NCBI GenBank assembly: GCA_003342815.1
Contig: PTEX01000015.1
Span: 1,526,003 to 1,590,002, forward strand
Reading direction: 5' to 3'
Source: Eudromia elegans
Taxonomy: Eukaryota; Chordata; Aves; Tinamiformes; Tinamidae
Length of the DNA: 64,000 nt
In this document: positions 37,155 through 49,369 of the stretch, one piece after another
Numbering within the stretch: position 1 is the first letter of the stretch
Layout of the letters: each line of letters starts with the position of its first letter
Position numbers and translations under genes: made by a program
Notes under the pieces: model-generated
Seen by the model: the letters and a program-made list of their open reading frames with translations, nothing else
Database searches by the model: none
Told to the model about the DNA's origin: nothing

Positions 37155-38285
37155 AGCCCATTCCTGACCTGATCTTTGAAGCAGTGCTTAGCAGGAAGGA
37201 AAGCCGTCTGATCTTCATTAAAAACTGCTGTGAAATCCGCTGCTATATACAGCAGTGAAATGCTCTGCTGTGATTATCCCTACTACGAAAACTTGGGCAT
37301 TTATTTTTGAGATACATTTCCCTTGCCTTCCTGTCCCTGCATCTAGGTACACATTTGTTTGCTTAACAGGTCTGATCCTTGTGCAACACAGTGAGGGGCA
37401 GAAGAGGCCTCTGGAAGCTTGAGCCTCGTCTTTTTGAGGGAAATACACTGAAGGTCCAGAGCCCTGTAGCTGTTTTCCAACCCTTTAATCAAAAGATCCA
37501 ATTTGGAGCACTACCAATATATTGATTTGACTTGTGGGCATCATCAGACAACTGGAATCCAACTGTCTTTGTTCAAGACAATAATGTCCTTATTACAGAT
37601 ATAAATCTGTTTCATAGTCTTTATTCTCTCTTTGCACAACCATATTTACACTGGTCCTTTGCACAAGCACCGTACTAGGAACTCGAGGATTCAACTAACT
37701 ACTCAGCACCACCTTCCTAAGAACCATCCTCACTGCTTGGTTTCCAGGATGCAGGACTTCCCCCTGGCACTAGACACAAACGCTGGAACAACCAGGGGCT
37801 AAATGTGCACGAGCAACCAAGAATTTTTAGACTGGAATTCGGGAGCTTTAACCAGAGAAAATCCTGACTTCTGCTTGCGAGCCCCAGGACTATGTCTGGT
37901 TGGGCCTGGGTTAATTGTTCTGGATGAAAAACAGAACACAAAAAAAAAGTGAAACTGCCCCAAGTGACATTATAAATACAAAACACACAGCGTTTATCTT
38001 AGTGTATTACAGGAAAACTACTATCTGCTCCTCCAGATAAAATCCAAGTTGAGCTTGTCCAATAAGCTATATTAGCTAACATTAATTATATTGCTCTCTT
38101 TTAATTCCCAGCTAATCAAGTCCAGGGTCAGACATTTTGAGATTTTTATCTAAGGTCAGCGCCAGGCTGTTAAGAGTAGAACAACCGACTCATCCTGCAT
38201 TCACAACATAAAAATCCATGCAAGCACAACTAGACTTTCTCTACTCAGCAAGATATTGGGGGAAGGAGGGAGAAGGGTGAAGAGG
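37155..38285. other. Non-coding stretch
   Basis: Single-copy AT-rich sequence. Nothing further is supported. Confidence 0.45.
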
Positions 38286-38287
38286 GG

Positions 38288-38305
38288 AAAAAAAAAAAAA
38301 AAAAA
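38288..38305 (+). repeat. Poly-A tract
   Basis: Eighteen A after a G-rich purine run. No retroposon body is identifiable to its left. Confidence 0.9.
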
Positions 38306-38778
38306 GAACATTTTCAGCTGGGAGCACTCTACAGATGACAACCTTGGGAGGCTTTTAGACAGAGTTAGCAAAGTTAGCCCGTCTAACTACGCTGCAGTTT
38401 CACAGGCTCCTGAGCTAGTGCTGCTATGGAGGCGTTTCATAATCAGCCCATGGCATCACATGCTTTCTTTGCTTCTTCAGCAAAACACAGAATAGACATT
38501 TATTGAACATTTCTTCATATCCAGCACTATTAATTGCAAAATGATCATTTCCAGTAGAACCACAGCATAACCAGGACTCTTTCTCAGCAAGTTACTAATA
38601 CTTGCTGTAAGTTCCTTTCCAAAACATATATAAAATAGCTTTTTCTCCGTGTGTTTTATTCTCTTATCAATTTCATACAATCATAATTGTCTGATTTAGA
38701 TGCATTTTCTTTTTTCCCTTTTTCTTTTTTATATATCAACCCCCAAAATTGCCTTAATTTCCTTCATTATACTCCATA

Positions 38779-38818
38779 TTTTGAAATCTTTTGAAATCTT
38801 AGCTATACATGTATAGCT
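38779..38818. repeat. Tandem decamer next to a perfect 18-base palindrome
   Basis: Two copies of TTTTGAAATC (38779-38798) are followed by the perfect palindrome AGCTATACATGTATAGCT at 38801-38818. The palindrome is its own reverse complement over all 18 positions and could extrude as a small cruciform. Confidence 0.9.
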
Positions 38819-38819
38819 T

Positions 38820-41800
38820 GTAACTGCTTTCTGCAATTTGAAACACATGAATTTATGTGCCCCTGGCTTTAGATACCCACTTTTAAAAACTGGTTTAGAC
38901 TTGAGCACATCCCAAGGCTTGCAGCACTAACTCTGCACCACCTCTGGCATCTTTCTCCTCTTCCTCCTCTCCCAGGATATGCAGATTGACCAGTCTCTTC
39001 TACAGGGCAACCGGCTGATCCTTAGCAGGTGCAGTCTGGGACTCGCTCCTACCACCTCTATTTTCTGCCACAAACATCTACAATCACAAATGACACCATT
39101 TCTCACAAAGGAAGATGTCCTGAAGAAGCAGAAGTCTTCACTTTAGTTTTCCAGTCACAACCATTTTTTTTTCTTCGCCTAAATACAGGGGGAAAAAAAA
39201 ATCCTGGAAACTGAATTTTGAACAGGCTACTTCTGATAATGCAGAGAAAACCTATGGAGGCAGATATTCCTCAGCGGAGACTTATGGGTCAAACAAATTA
39301 CATTTTCTCCCTCATATTTTTCACACAAAATAGTCACCTCCCTCTGATTAGGAATTCAATATTAAGCTCAAACTCCAGAGTGATCTTACTGGTCTGCTGC
39401 CACCAGAGAGCAGCCCACAGATTTCACACAGGTGGTGACCACATTACAGAGGAATATGCACCTCAGTTTAAAGGAGGCACAAAAATCACAGCCTGTTCAA
39501 ACCAACTGCTCAAGCCCCAGATGCTCAATAAACCCGCAATCCCTGCGCCAGTGAAGTCCCAGGCGAACCACAGTATTGGCAATACTGCTCTGCCTGTCTC
39601 CTTACACCAAGGGTTGAATTTTTAAAATGTTCTTTCAGCCAGGAATGGAAAAGAATGAGACAAGATCTTTTTCTAACTTTTACATGAGAAACTCGTAATA
39701 GAGTGATAAGATTACTGGTCAATAATTTAAAAATCAACCTCACCAACTGCATTTTTGTCTTGGGGCTTTCTTGAGTTAATAACTAATTTTATAAATAAAT
39801 AAGTTTCATTTTTCAAACAGAGGAAAAATACTCTAATCACGGTTTAAAGGCATTTTTTCTTCTTTCCCATATATTTATAACTTCAATCAGATGTCCACAC
39901 ACTGGAAGCTCTATGCCAAAGAGTCCACAATGACTTCTCAAGAAAAGCTCTAACTGCTTCCTTGGCTTATTTCCAGCTAGCTGCCTCCTGGAGAAGAGAA
40001 TTCACTTCCTCCACCATCATCTTCATTTTACTGGAACAGAAAGTGAAAGGATTGGAAAGAGGAAGATTCCAACCACAGAACTGAGAAAAGAGGAAAAAAA
40101 TAAGTTCTTCAAAGGGGAACCAGAAAGGGGCAAAACAGGAGACTCCTTCAGTTTTTTTGCTGCACCAGCACTAGCTGCTTGGCTGTTGTGATGCCATCAG
40201 CTGGGAGCACAGGGCTTTGGCAACCCTCCCTTTCTGCTCAGACCACAGCAGATCCTACCCCCTCCAGTGAGTTTATTCCCATTACTCTGCATTCTTTTTC
40301 TTTTTCCCTTTCTTTTAAAAGTTTTGTTTCCCTTATTAATAACAAGGGAATAAACCAGCAAAGCAGGACACTGCAATAATCCAGTCCATGGAGAAGTAAA
40401 CAACAGGCACCACACTGATCCCTGCTGTTAATTAAGCACAGGGAAGAAAAAAGGAAAAATGAAGCTCTGCCCTCAAAGTAGAAAGAAAATAATTAACAAA
40501 AGCTGCTCTACTGTTACAGTTCTAAGAAATTTTATACATTATTAATTACATTACTTTTTTTTTCCTGTAAACACAATTTTACCCATATGAGTTTACCATT
40601 TCTGCAGGCTTAAAATTAACATCTTTCAAAGGCATTGACAATGTTAGAAGCAGATATTGGACTTCACAGTTCTGAGATTTGTTAAAGAGGCTTCATCTCT
40701 ACACTGAACAAATAAATTCCTGAATTAAGGGAAAAGATGACACATTTGCAGGCCAAAAAAAAAAAAAAAAAAATCCACTTCTTCCTGATTATCTAAACAA
40801 ATGGATAACATTACGAGTACAAAACGGTTTTCTTATGGGAAAAAGAAAACAAACTCTTCATTAAAAAATGCCCTTTTCTAAGCATTTTTATATAGAGTTG
40901 AAGAGTGAACAGACTAACGATGCCATTACCCATCCACTACATAAATATCTAATGTTGATTTGTATATTTAATGAAGAGTGTTAACATATAATCAGTGATA
41001 TAACCAATGCCAAGACTCAAAAGAGAAGAAAAAAGTTTCATGCATGTTTCCAAACTGAGAAAAAGAACAAGGAACCAAAGTCACAAGTCTGTAAAGCAAC
41101 TGGGTAGATCCAGATTAGTCACCTAGTTGCCTCTGAATTCGACCACTGACTGATGCATCCCAGAAAGTTAAAGCATCTTCCCCTCTCAGCTACACCTAAA
41201 TAATTTTACATTGTAATATACATAAAGAAAATCTCTCTGATCTAACATCCTGACATAAGCGACTTGAAAAGTCTTATTAGCAAAGAGATAAAATACACTT
41301 ATATGGGAAGTACACCAGACAGAAACAAGACGTACTTCAAAAAGTCTATAGAAGGCTTTTAAAATACCTATGAAATATCATTTACAGCTTTCAAACCAAG
41401 CTTTGACTTCACTAAAGACAAGGCTAATGCACCTGGAACGCACCCTGGAAATTTAACATAAAATTAATTTTTCTGTTAATTAGGCATGCACACAACAAAT
41501 TGCTGACTTCCAATAGCCACCTTGTTTAATATAGATTGCTCAGGGAAAAGTTATCTGTGGAACAAATTATTAATTCACTCAGCCAGCACTGTGTGTGCTA
41601 GAACTTAGCTTTCTACAGGTTCTTGTCATGTGGTCAGTTTTGGTCATTTCAACTTTCAGTCATCCAGTGCTGGAAATTAAGGTTCTTCCCATGCCTGAGA
41701 CATTTTTGAGATGGACCTTCCAATGCCAGTTCTTTGGGTCTTGCACCTTTTCTTTCTCCAACTCCCTGTCTTTGCAAAGGTCCTCAAGACCTTTACGTTT

Positions 41801-43090
41801 TCTCCCTTTGAGATATTTGTCAATTTTTAACCCAAATCAGCTAGTAATTCCCAAATAACTAGAGACAAAACAGCATAATCATTCATATAATGGAAAATAA
41901 ACCTAAATACTGAACTTTGGATTTCCAAGAAGTCATTAAATCAATGCCTTTCTAAGGGAAAGCTATCTTGGTCAACCCAGTAACCGCAACACTGTTCGCT
42001 ACCTTTACATTCCACCACCAGCAGCTCTCAAAATTTGGAGAACAAGGACATTACCTTCGTTAATAGAAAGTCTGAAATTCTGCAAGTGTGCAGTTAAGAC
42101 ACTATCTTGTTTAGAAATCAAAAAAAAAAAGTTAAAAAAAAGTGATGTTAGATTGTTAGATCCCTTACTTCTGTTAACCTAATTAAGTCCTTACTAAAAA
42201 CTCTAGTGGAGACAAAGTAAATGTTCTTCAGAAGGTGTCAAACCTCACACAGCAAAGCTTAAACTGCCCATAGGACTTAACTCTATTAACAGAGGTGTTA
42301 ATTAGATCAAGCTAGGTAAATCAATTAGGATCACACCTTTGAAGCCTCGACTGGACAAGGTCTAACCCTAATACATTTAGTTGAGAGATTTATTAGCATG
42401 CTTATTCTAATAACTGCTTGGCAAGTATCCCACTAGGCTTGTGGGCATCAACGACTATAATATTCAATAGTCTACCTAGATTAAATGTTTACTGCAGCCA
42501 TGAGTAGAGGTGTCATTTGTGTTGGTTTAAATGAAGACTTACCAGTTAAATTCAACATTTTTTTTAAAAATTGAATCCAGGCTACCATCTCCCAACACCA
42601 CTCAAGTAACGAAGGTCTAGCTCCAGTGGCTCCCCACAAACCATGCAGCAGGACATTATCTAACCAGACTTTGGTCCTGCCTCACAATCACAATCCGGAT
42701 AAGCCGGGTTAAGTTCCTTGTGGTCACAGCTTGGTATCCGTGTGCACGGCATTACCTCCACAGCATCTTACAGGAAGGGCAACATGATCTATTTTATTTT
42801 TTTTACCAAGATAACCTATACGGTGCAGTTACCAAAAATAATAGCAACAGGCAACAACAGCACACACAGGAAGTCATTACCAAGGATGAACTGTGGACAA
42901 TGCTCCCATCACAGTATTGGGAGCTCTCCTGCTCCAGATGAAGCCAGCTTTCAAAACTGATTTTACTTGAGAAAAAAAAAAGGTGGCTCATCACTTCATG
43001 GCCATATAAGCAACATGGGAGTGAATAGTTTTGAAGAAGGAAAGAGAAGGTCCTGTAGAGGCACCAGCTGTATTTTGCTTTTATTAATGC
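38820..43090. other. Non-coding stretch with poly-A at 40755-40773
   Basis: AT-rich sequence including a run of 19 A at 40755-40773. No supported exon, RNA gene or repeat family. Confidence 0.45.
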
Positions 43091-43096
43091 TCCAAG

Positions 43097-43156
43097 CGCA
43101 AAGAACCCCAAACAGCAGGATACAGGAGTAGCCACAGTAGACGGCCTACATCACAG
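43097..43156 (+). CDS. Candidate 60-base exon, plus strand
   Basis: The plus-strand acceptor TTTTGCTTTTATTAATGCTC/CAAG has a good pyrimidine tract and a branch-like TTAAT. The donor CACAG/GTAAGTAC is near consensus. Two frames are open over the full 60 bases: RKEPQTAGYRSSHSRRPTSQ (phase 0 in and out) and AKNPKQQDTGVATVDGLHH (phase 2). Signal strength is as good as in real exons, but neither peptide is recognised and no reliable partner exon is seen. This is opposite in strand to the gene-like signal at the right end of the window. It could be an exon of a non-coding transcript or a pseudo-exon. Confidence 0.22.
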
Positions 43157-43436
43157 GTAAGTACAAGGGCATTTATTCATTTCATATTTCTGTTTTTAGA
43201 AAGAGACACACCAACCAAAAATCAATTTCTGGACCTGGAGTTCTTCACCTTTTGGATGCCAAGCACCTTTACTTGGGGTTATCGCACAACTGGGAAATCT
43301 TGCTTGCCCAAAACACTGAGCAAATTAAAATGCCCATTTTTTTTCCCTAGAACTATCTCACTGGAAGCAGTCCTCACCTTCATGCCCTCCTCAAGATGTT
43401 AGCCATCGGCCAAGTCTCCTCCTATACGCTCTTTTT

Positions 43437-43504
43437 CCACCCACCTTCCCCATAAGGGCAAAATTTTCCCCCATCCACCCACCTTCCCCCATAAGGGCAA
43501 TTTT
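43437..43504 (+). repeat. Two-copy tandem duplication, 38-base period
   Basis: CCACCCACCTTCCCCATAAG with following GGCAAAATTTT at 43437-43467 recurs at 43475-43504 with one inserted C and two missing A. The high identity suggests a recent local duplication. Confidence 0.9.
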
Positions 43505-43509
43505 GAATG

Positions 43510-45120
43510 AATCCAAATCGCTAGACTATACATGAAAAGTATCATGCTCATATCCTAATCAAACTGTTGAACAGTTCTTTCAGAGCTTTCCCTTGACTCT
43601 TGCAAAATAATGTAAATTATAAAAAAAAAAAAGACTGAAAGAACAAAAAGGAAAAAAGAGGAAGATCTCAATTGCAGAGCACACATCAACTGGCACTATC
43701 TCTTTCAGAGTCTGAACCCAGACCTAACTGCAATAACTGCACTACAAACAAACTAGCTTGCATGCAGTAACTTGCATGATTTAAAAATTGTTTTCTCCTT
43801 CATTTACCGGTCATACAACAAGCAGCCCAAATATGCTAAAGCTTTCGTAGACAGAGAACAGTCAATGACTAGATAAAATGTTGTTTAGTTTGTTCTAAAC
43901 TACATGTTTAACAAGTAAAATAAAATCAGTATACCTCATTACATCATTACTTTTTTTTTAAACCAAGCTTCAGTGTGGCACACATTAAACATAAAAGACA
44001 CAGCAATAATCTGTCCTCCAAACAAGGGGGTTTCTATAGACCAACTTCTCTTAGGAAAGGCAAGTTCAAGACGGCCTTTGTATCCATGTATCTCTGAGCG
44101 ACACAACTAAGAGCAGAATTCCACTCTTATCAGGGACTCGGCTGCTTTCCTGAAGACTGTTCTTCTAAACAATATACTCCACTTTCTGTGCTACTGAATC
44201 TTTCCTGCCTTGGCACAGAACTTCCTCCAAGCTCCACACTCAAAAATACCTAGATTAGGCTCGATACTTTTTGAAAATAGTCTAATTTTCTAACATTGGC
44301 TATAACTTGGCGTTTCTTTAGAAAACGGTGCTTAAAACTATACTGAAACAGGAAAACACTGAACAACATAACGTTACAGCAAAACAGAAAAAGGAAAAGC
44401 TGTCAAAAAAAACCCTTTAGATGTATTGCACTCATCATGTTATTTCTTCTCAAACTCTATAATAAGCTGGAAAACTCTGAGATGCCAGATGTGCATATTT
44501 TGCTCCCTAGTATGATGCAGCTGCCTGTAATTTCAAGAACCTGAGGTGCTATATATGAGCCTGGCAGGTTTTTAATATATTGGTCCACAGTGCAAGATAG
44601 AAAAAAAAAATATCCCCAAACAATAACAGTTTTCAAACCCTGCCTACAGCTGAAATAACACATTCTTAAACCCTCATCCTCTTCAACATATAGTGATTGC
44701 GGCTGCAGCTAAAAGATACTTCAGTCAGCCAGGCTCAAAACAAGCCATGTGCTGTATTTTTAGTGTGGCTGCAACTTTATGGTCAAACGCTGCTCACAAC
44801 CAGTCAAGTCAGCTGTTCAGTGCACGTGTGACACCAACGTAGTGTTCATCCAAGGTAAAAAAATATCATAGTAAAACCATTTCAAGAAAGCAGTAAAATG
44901 AAGCAAACATTGTGCCACTGAGTAGTAATTAGGTTAGCCAGCACTTTCTAAACAGCATGTCAAAGATGTCTTAAACTAAAAGGCTTTAGCCCCAAATAAA
45001 CACCAAAGGACGTGGCTTGGAACAAAGAATGGGTCCCTACGGCCTAACTTCAGGCTCACTATGGGGACGTGGGCGGTAAATGATGACACAAATCCTAGTA
45101 TGTCAGTGCATCCCAAACCC
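43510..45120. other. Non-coding stretch
   Basis: AT-rich with a 12-base A run near 43620. No feature supported. Confidence 0.45.
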
Positions 45121-45124
45121 TCTC

Positions 45125-45212
45125 CCTCGGCTGCAGCAGCCATGCTGCGCGCCCACGGGCGGCTCGCGGCCGCGCGCGCCTACTTGGCGGCCACCGACGG
45201 CACTTTGTGACA
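45125..45212. promoter_or_regulatory. Very short, extreme CpG islet with 22-residue open frame
   Basis: About 80 bases are almost pure GC with dense CpG (GGGCGGCTCGCGGCCGCGCG), flanked on both sides by AT-rich DNA containing SOX-like AACAAAGAATG, FOX-like TATGTAAAC and POU-like ATGAATAATT words. On plus, an ATG at 45142 in fair Kozak context (GCAGCC before ATG) opens a 22-residue frame, LRAHGRLAAARAYLAATDGT within it, ending at TGA 45208-45210. The frame is too short to call coding. A regulatory element is the more likely meaning. Confidence 0.35.
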
Positions 45213-45214
45213 AA

Positions 45215-46410
45215 CGCTCTATTATGTAAACGCTTATGAATAATTTCTTTGTATTTAAATTCAAGAGTCATGCAGAAATGCAAGGCTGCACACCACAACA
45301 GACGTTCTCAGCAGTGTAATAAAAGAAATTCGCTTTAAATGCCAGCCTATTTAACCAACCATAACCTGAGTGCCCAGTAGATTCTGCATAAAGGCGCAAT
45401 GAGACAGTACTTCCAAGAGAAATCATACAGCCTCACCAAGCACGCTGGAAAAGTCTTGCTATAAAATATATTTTTAGTTTTAGAAGTAACAATTTTGCGT
45501 GGGCGGCAGTGAAGTAATGCTACAGCAAATGAGTGAGTTAACCTGAGAAGCAAAATCTACAGATCTGGATGACGAGCTATGCTACGCACCAGGTTGTTCC
45601 AGCAACACCTTGTCATTTAAGGCCTAGTATTTTCATACTGCAGCCACCCAGATCCCAGCATCCCCGCAGCTCAAAGCCGCATTTCCTGACTTCTACAACA
45701 AAGACGGTCATTAGCAACCACCATCAGCAGGAATGCAGCTCTACAGTACCCATACTTAAGGGAACCTTTCATCTAGTTTGAGAAAAACAAGAGTATGGAG
45801 AGACTGGTATGGCAAGTTAATCAACTTCTCCACTCTTAACCATTAGCTTCAAGCACACAGCTGAACTAGTAAGCACACAAACATCTGGCATGTACAGAAC
45901 TTGCACTGGACTTCCTTCAAGATACTGTGAGATACATTCAGTTTAACCCATTTATTCTGAATCTCTACTTCTCTCAGTTTCCACTCAAGTCTCTTCTCAT
46001 ATAAGGCACAATTTTCTAAGATTTAACAACTAACCTCACGTCTCAAATGAAGCCTTCCTTGCTGTACAACTCTAGCACTAGATTCTTACTAAGAGCATAG
46101 ATTTAAAGCTTGTTTTACTAACATGCTGCTGCTGAAAAAAAAAAAAAAAAAGCTGGTGCTTTTGTGTTAAAATTGCGGCTCCTCCAGGTCTTTTTCTGCA
46201 AGTTGTGTTTGACTGCTGACTTTTATTTAAGCAATAACGCTCAGCAATGGTTTTCTACAGCTACAATCAGTAGAGTCTTAAAGCTCCCAGTAATCTTATG
46301 GGTTTTAATTCCTTACATTCTTGTCTGTAATTTTGCTATGGCACAATCAGTTTAACTGCTACAGTACCCAAGATTTTTATATAGAGACTCTCCCACCAAG
46401 ACCCTCTTCC
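45215..46410. other. Non-coding stretch
   Basis: AT-rich with a poly-A run near 46134-46151. Nothing else is supported. Confidence 0.45.
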
Positions 46411-46413
46411 ACC

Positions 46414-46436
46414 TTTTTTTTTTTTTTTTTTTTTTT
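46414..46436. repeat. Poly-T tract (23 T)
   Basis: Twenty-three consecutive T, equivalent to a poly-A tail on the minus strand. No identifiable retroposon body lies to its right. Confidence 0.9.
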
Positions 46437-46839
46437 GGTCACCTTTTCCACCTGGATAGCTTCACCGACAACAATACTTCTATTCTTTTTACTTTAGGTT
46501 ATCCTTAGGCTTCCCTTCTCATATGGCACAAAGAGATGAGGTACCCACCTACATAAGCAAATAAAGTCCCTAGACTTGCTACAGCAAACAAACAAAAGCT
46601 GCTGAACTTAAAGTTTAAAACGAGATGGGCAGGAAGATGTTTAGCAACATCGCTCCCACTTCACCTGAGTGGATGTGCCGTAAGCCAGGGAAGTCAAGTA
46701 GCATCTCGGGGCAGCTCCTGAACTCAGGGAAATGACAGCTTTTCTGAAAGCAGTATAAGTAGCAAAATCAATCATAAACATTTATACCTGTGCTTATTTA
46801 GCTTTGAAGAAATATTATGGAAGCTAACTTACCTGAATT

Positions 46840-46860
46840 ATCATGTTCAGATAACATGAT
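46840..46860. repeat. Small perfect hairpin
   Basis: ATCATGTT at 46840-46847 and AACATGAT at 46853-46860 are perfect reverse complements with a five-base loop. The hairpin lies just inside a near-consensus minus-strand donor (CAG/GTAAGTTAGC) at 46823-46832. Confidence 0.75.
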
Positions 46861-47380
46861 GACTCTTTAAAACATCTGTTTTTAAGTGAAAACTGTAAAG
46901 CTTCTCACAGTCTTTAACTGCTCTTCTCACCGCAAAGCTTATGCTGCAAATACCCATCTTTAAGGGAACCTCATGGCATCCAGCAAGGGTCCCTCATCAT
47001 TAAGTCATTATGTCCTTAAGTCTACTCTTTGCTGGGTATTCAAAATTTCTAAGTGGAATTTCTGCAGATTTGGATAATACTATAATCTTCCAAAGGACAT
47101 CATAAAACTTCTTTGACCAATATAATACGCACGAACTAGAATAACAAAGCGTTATGCCTGAACTTCAGAGTCTTGGGATATGCGAAATCTCAAAGTATCA
47201 AAACTCCATTTTAAAACAGCAGTATTTCTATTCATTCCCACTCACCCACCCCCCCTTTTTTTTTCCTGATTTTGAATTTAGTCCAATGAAGGCCTTTGGG
47301 GTGAAAGAAGCAGGCATATCCCAAAACCCCGAATCACTGCATCTTTTCAACACAGGCTCTATGTTGAATAACAACAATGA

Positions 47381-47419
47381 AAAACAAAACAAAACAAAAC
47401 AAAAAAAAAAAAAAAAAAA
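47381..47419 (+). repeat. (AAAAC)n and poly-A tract
   Basis: Four AAAAC units lead into 19 consecutive A, ending in an A/G tract. It could be a degenerate retroposon tail, but the sequence to the left is not a recognised element. Confidence 0.85.
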
Positions 47420-47424
47420 GAAAA

Positions 47425-49205
47425 AGACCTAATGAGGTTAATGAGACATTTCAAATAACACTCCTATGTACTTTATAATAAGACTTCTTAGAAACCCTTG
47501 TATCTGGACTGCCCTAACACTTTCTATCAGTAGGGATCTTGTAACTTTTTAAAGCAGAAGTGCCTATGGCTTACAATATACCTTTGCAATTTGGCAGAGG
47601 AAATCCCCATAGGTTAAATAAATGTTTTGGTTTTGCCCCATAAAGTTCCATTCACTTCTGGATGATGTATAAACTGTTAAAGTCAAAATTTTTCTTCTCT
47701 CTTGCATTCTTGAGAAACTTTTGGCAGCTCCCCATATTCGTAACCAACCATCGTGAAGCCGAGCTCCCTTCTCCATGAAGGGAGCAGCAGAATTGCCAGA
47801 ACAACTTTAACAGTCAGCAGAAACTTCTTTCCTCCCATGTCCTCTCTCAATTTACTTTCCAAAGGTCACCGTGTGGGCCAGCAGATCCCTTACCTCCAAG
47901 GGCATGAAATAGATCCTAAAAAAAACAGTTTCAGCATGTAGTTAGAACAGACAATGCTCTGCAAAGGAGTAACAAAACCAGGATCACTTAAGTCTGGAAC
48001 AAGGGAAAAGAGTGCATGAGAAACTAGGATTTTGCCTAAACACACAAACAACTCAAACCCTAAATTGCACTATGCATCCTACTAAGCTACCTGCTGTGAA
48101 GACGGACAACTCTGACAGTGTTGTATGTAGTTCAGCCAAACGCTTCGAAAAATTACTGCTGCTGTTCAAAATTAAAATCTTCCTGTTTCTCATCAATTAA
48201 ACCTAGGAAGGTTCCTGCACAAAATACCGAAGAACTTAATTTTGGTTAACATGCTCAAGACTGTGAAACATAGGAAAGGGCAGATTAAAAGCTGTCAGTG
48301 CTGCTCTGGATATTCTGTCCTGTCATGAAAATGCATTAAATAGCTTCTTCATTGATGTAATATCTTTCTTTCATTAAATTTATCTTCTTTATTCTGAAGT
48401 AAAACAACATGCAAACATTTAAAGGAGGGCAAACCAGTGCAACAACCAAACACAAGCAGGCCAGGACTCCCCAGCTAACTTCTAGAGGAAGAACATACTC
48501 TCATTCTTTGCAAAGAAAGAGCTCTCTTCTGGTAACATTATTATTTTTTCGTAAAGCCAGAAGTTTTTATCCAGTATTAAAAAGAAAAAGCAACTTTGGT
48601 CTAGGGCATCTTAAACATCAGATTTTCTTTTCATTCCCTTTTTTCATGTAAAGAATCACAGCACAACGGGTTACGCTATGACAGAGGTCACCAGGCACAG
48701 TACACACCAGAGTAGCACTGAACTAGACCTTTCCTGCTTAAACGCAAGGGCACACACAGCTTCCTTGTGCTGTGAATGAAAAACCATCCTTTACTAATTT
48801 TATTTGACATCTGAAGTTTTTATGCTGAAAATAAATACACAAATAACCAGCACTTTCTTTTTATCTCTTTACACTCTTAATGATTTTATAGAGCTCTACC
48901 TCTGCCCAGTTGTCTCCCTCCAGATCCTCTAAGTCCCATTTACGGATCCAGAACAGCTGATCCCCGCTCAGCAGAATAAAAGGGGGATATGGTGGGAATC
49001 AGTCCAAGGTCCTGATTCTCTGTTGGCAGGTTTAAGCTGATTCTAGTTTAGGAGGGTTTAGAGCTGCACGTGTTGTCCAAACAGAATGGAACCTATGGGA
49101 GCAGACTGCCTGGAACTTTCTGCCTACTGCTTCTCATTGCATGGAGTTCCCCCTAAAAAATAAAAACAGAGAAAATTCACACTGGAATCATTGTGATGTT
49201 TTCTC
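47425..49205. other. Non-coding stretch
   Basis: No exon, RNA gene or repeat family is recognised between the A-rich tract and the CR1 fragment. Confidence 0.45.
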
Positions 49206-49207
49206 TC

Positions 49208-49367
49208 ACGGGATCACCGAGTTTGGAAAGGACCTCTGGAGATTATCTAGTCAAACATCCTATTCAAAGCAGGGCCAGCTAGAGCAGGCTACCCTCGAGT
49301 TCTGCTTGTCCCCAAGGATGGGGACTATCACAGCCTCTCTGCGCAACCTCTGAGAGGTAATGACCAA
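49208..49367 (-). mobile_element. CR1 LINE 3' fragment
   Basis: The plus strand reads GGATCACCGAGTTTGGAAAG, then GACCTCTGGAGATTATCTAG, then TCAAAGCAGGGCCAGCTAGA followed by GCAGG. It ends in CCAAGGATGGGGACTATCAC with AGCCTCTCTGCGCAACC. This is the reverse complement of the 3' end of chicken-repeat-1 LINEs, whose antisense reads 'gaatcaccaaggttggaaaagacctctgagatcatc...ctccaaggatggagactccacaacctctctgggcaacctg'. The element is therefore on the minus strand with its 3' end near 49208. It is 5'-truncated, as nearly all CR1 copies are, and carries no reverse-transcriptase coding sequence. Divergence looks moderate. This is the best support for an avian (or at least sauropsid) source. Confidence 0.88.
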
Positions 49368-49369
49368 AG

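Noticed and set aside
46833-46875. Minus-strand segment before donor CAG/GTAAGTTAGC
   Set aside because: The acceptor is weak with an A-rich stretch before the AG. The segment contains a hairpin, and the peptide is not recognised.
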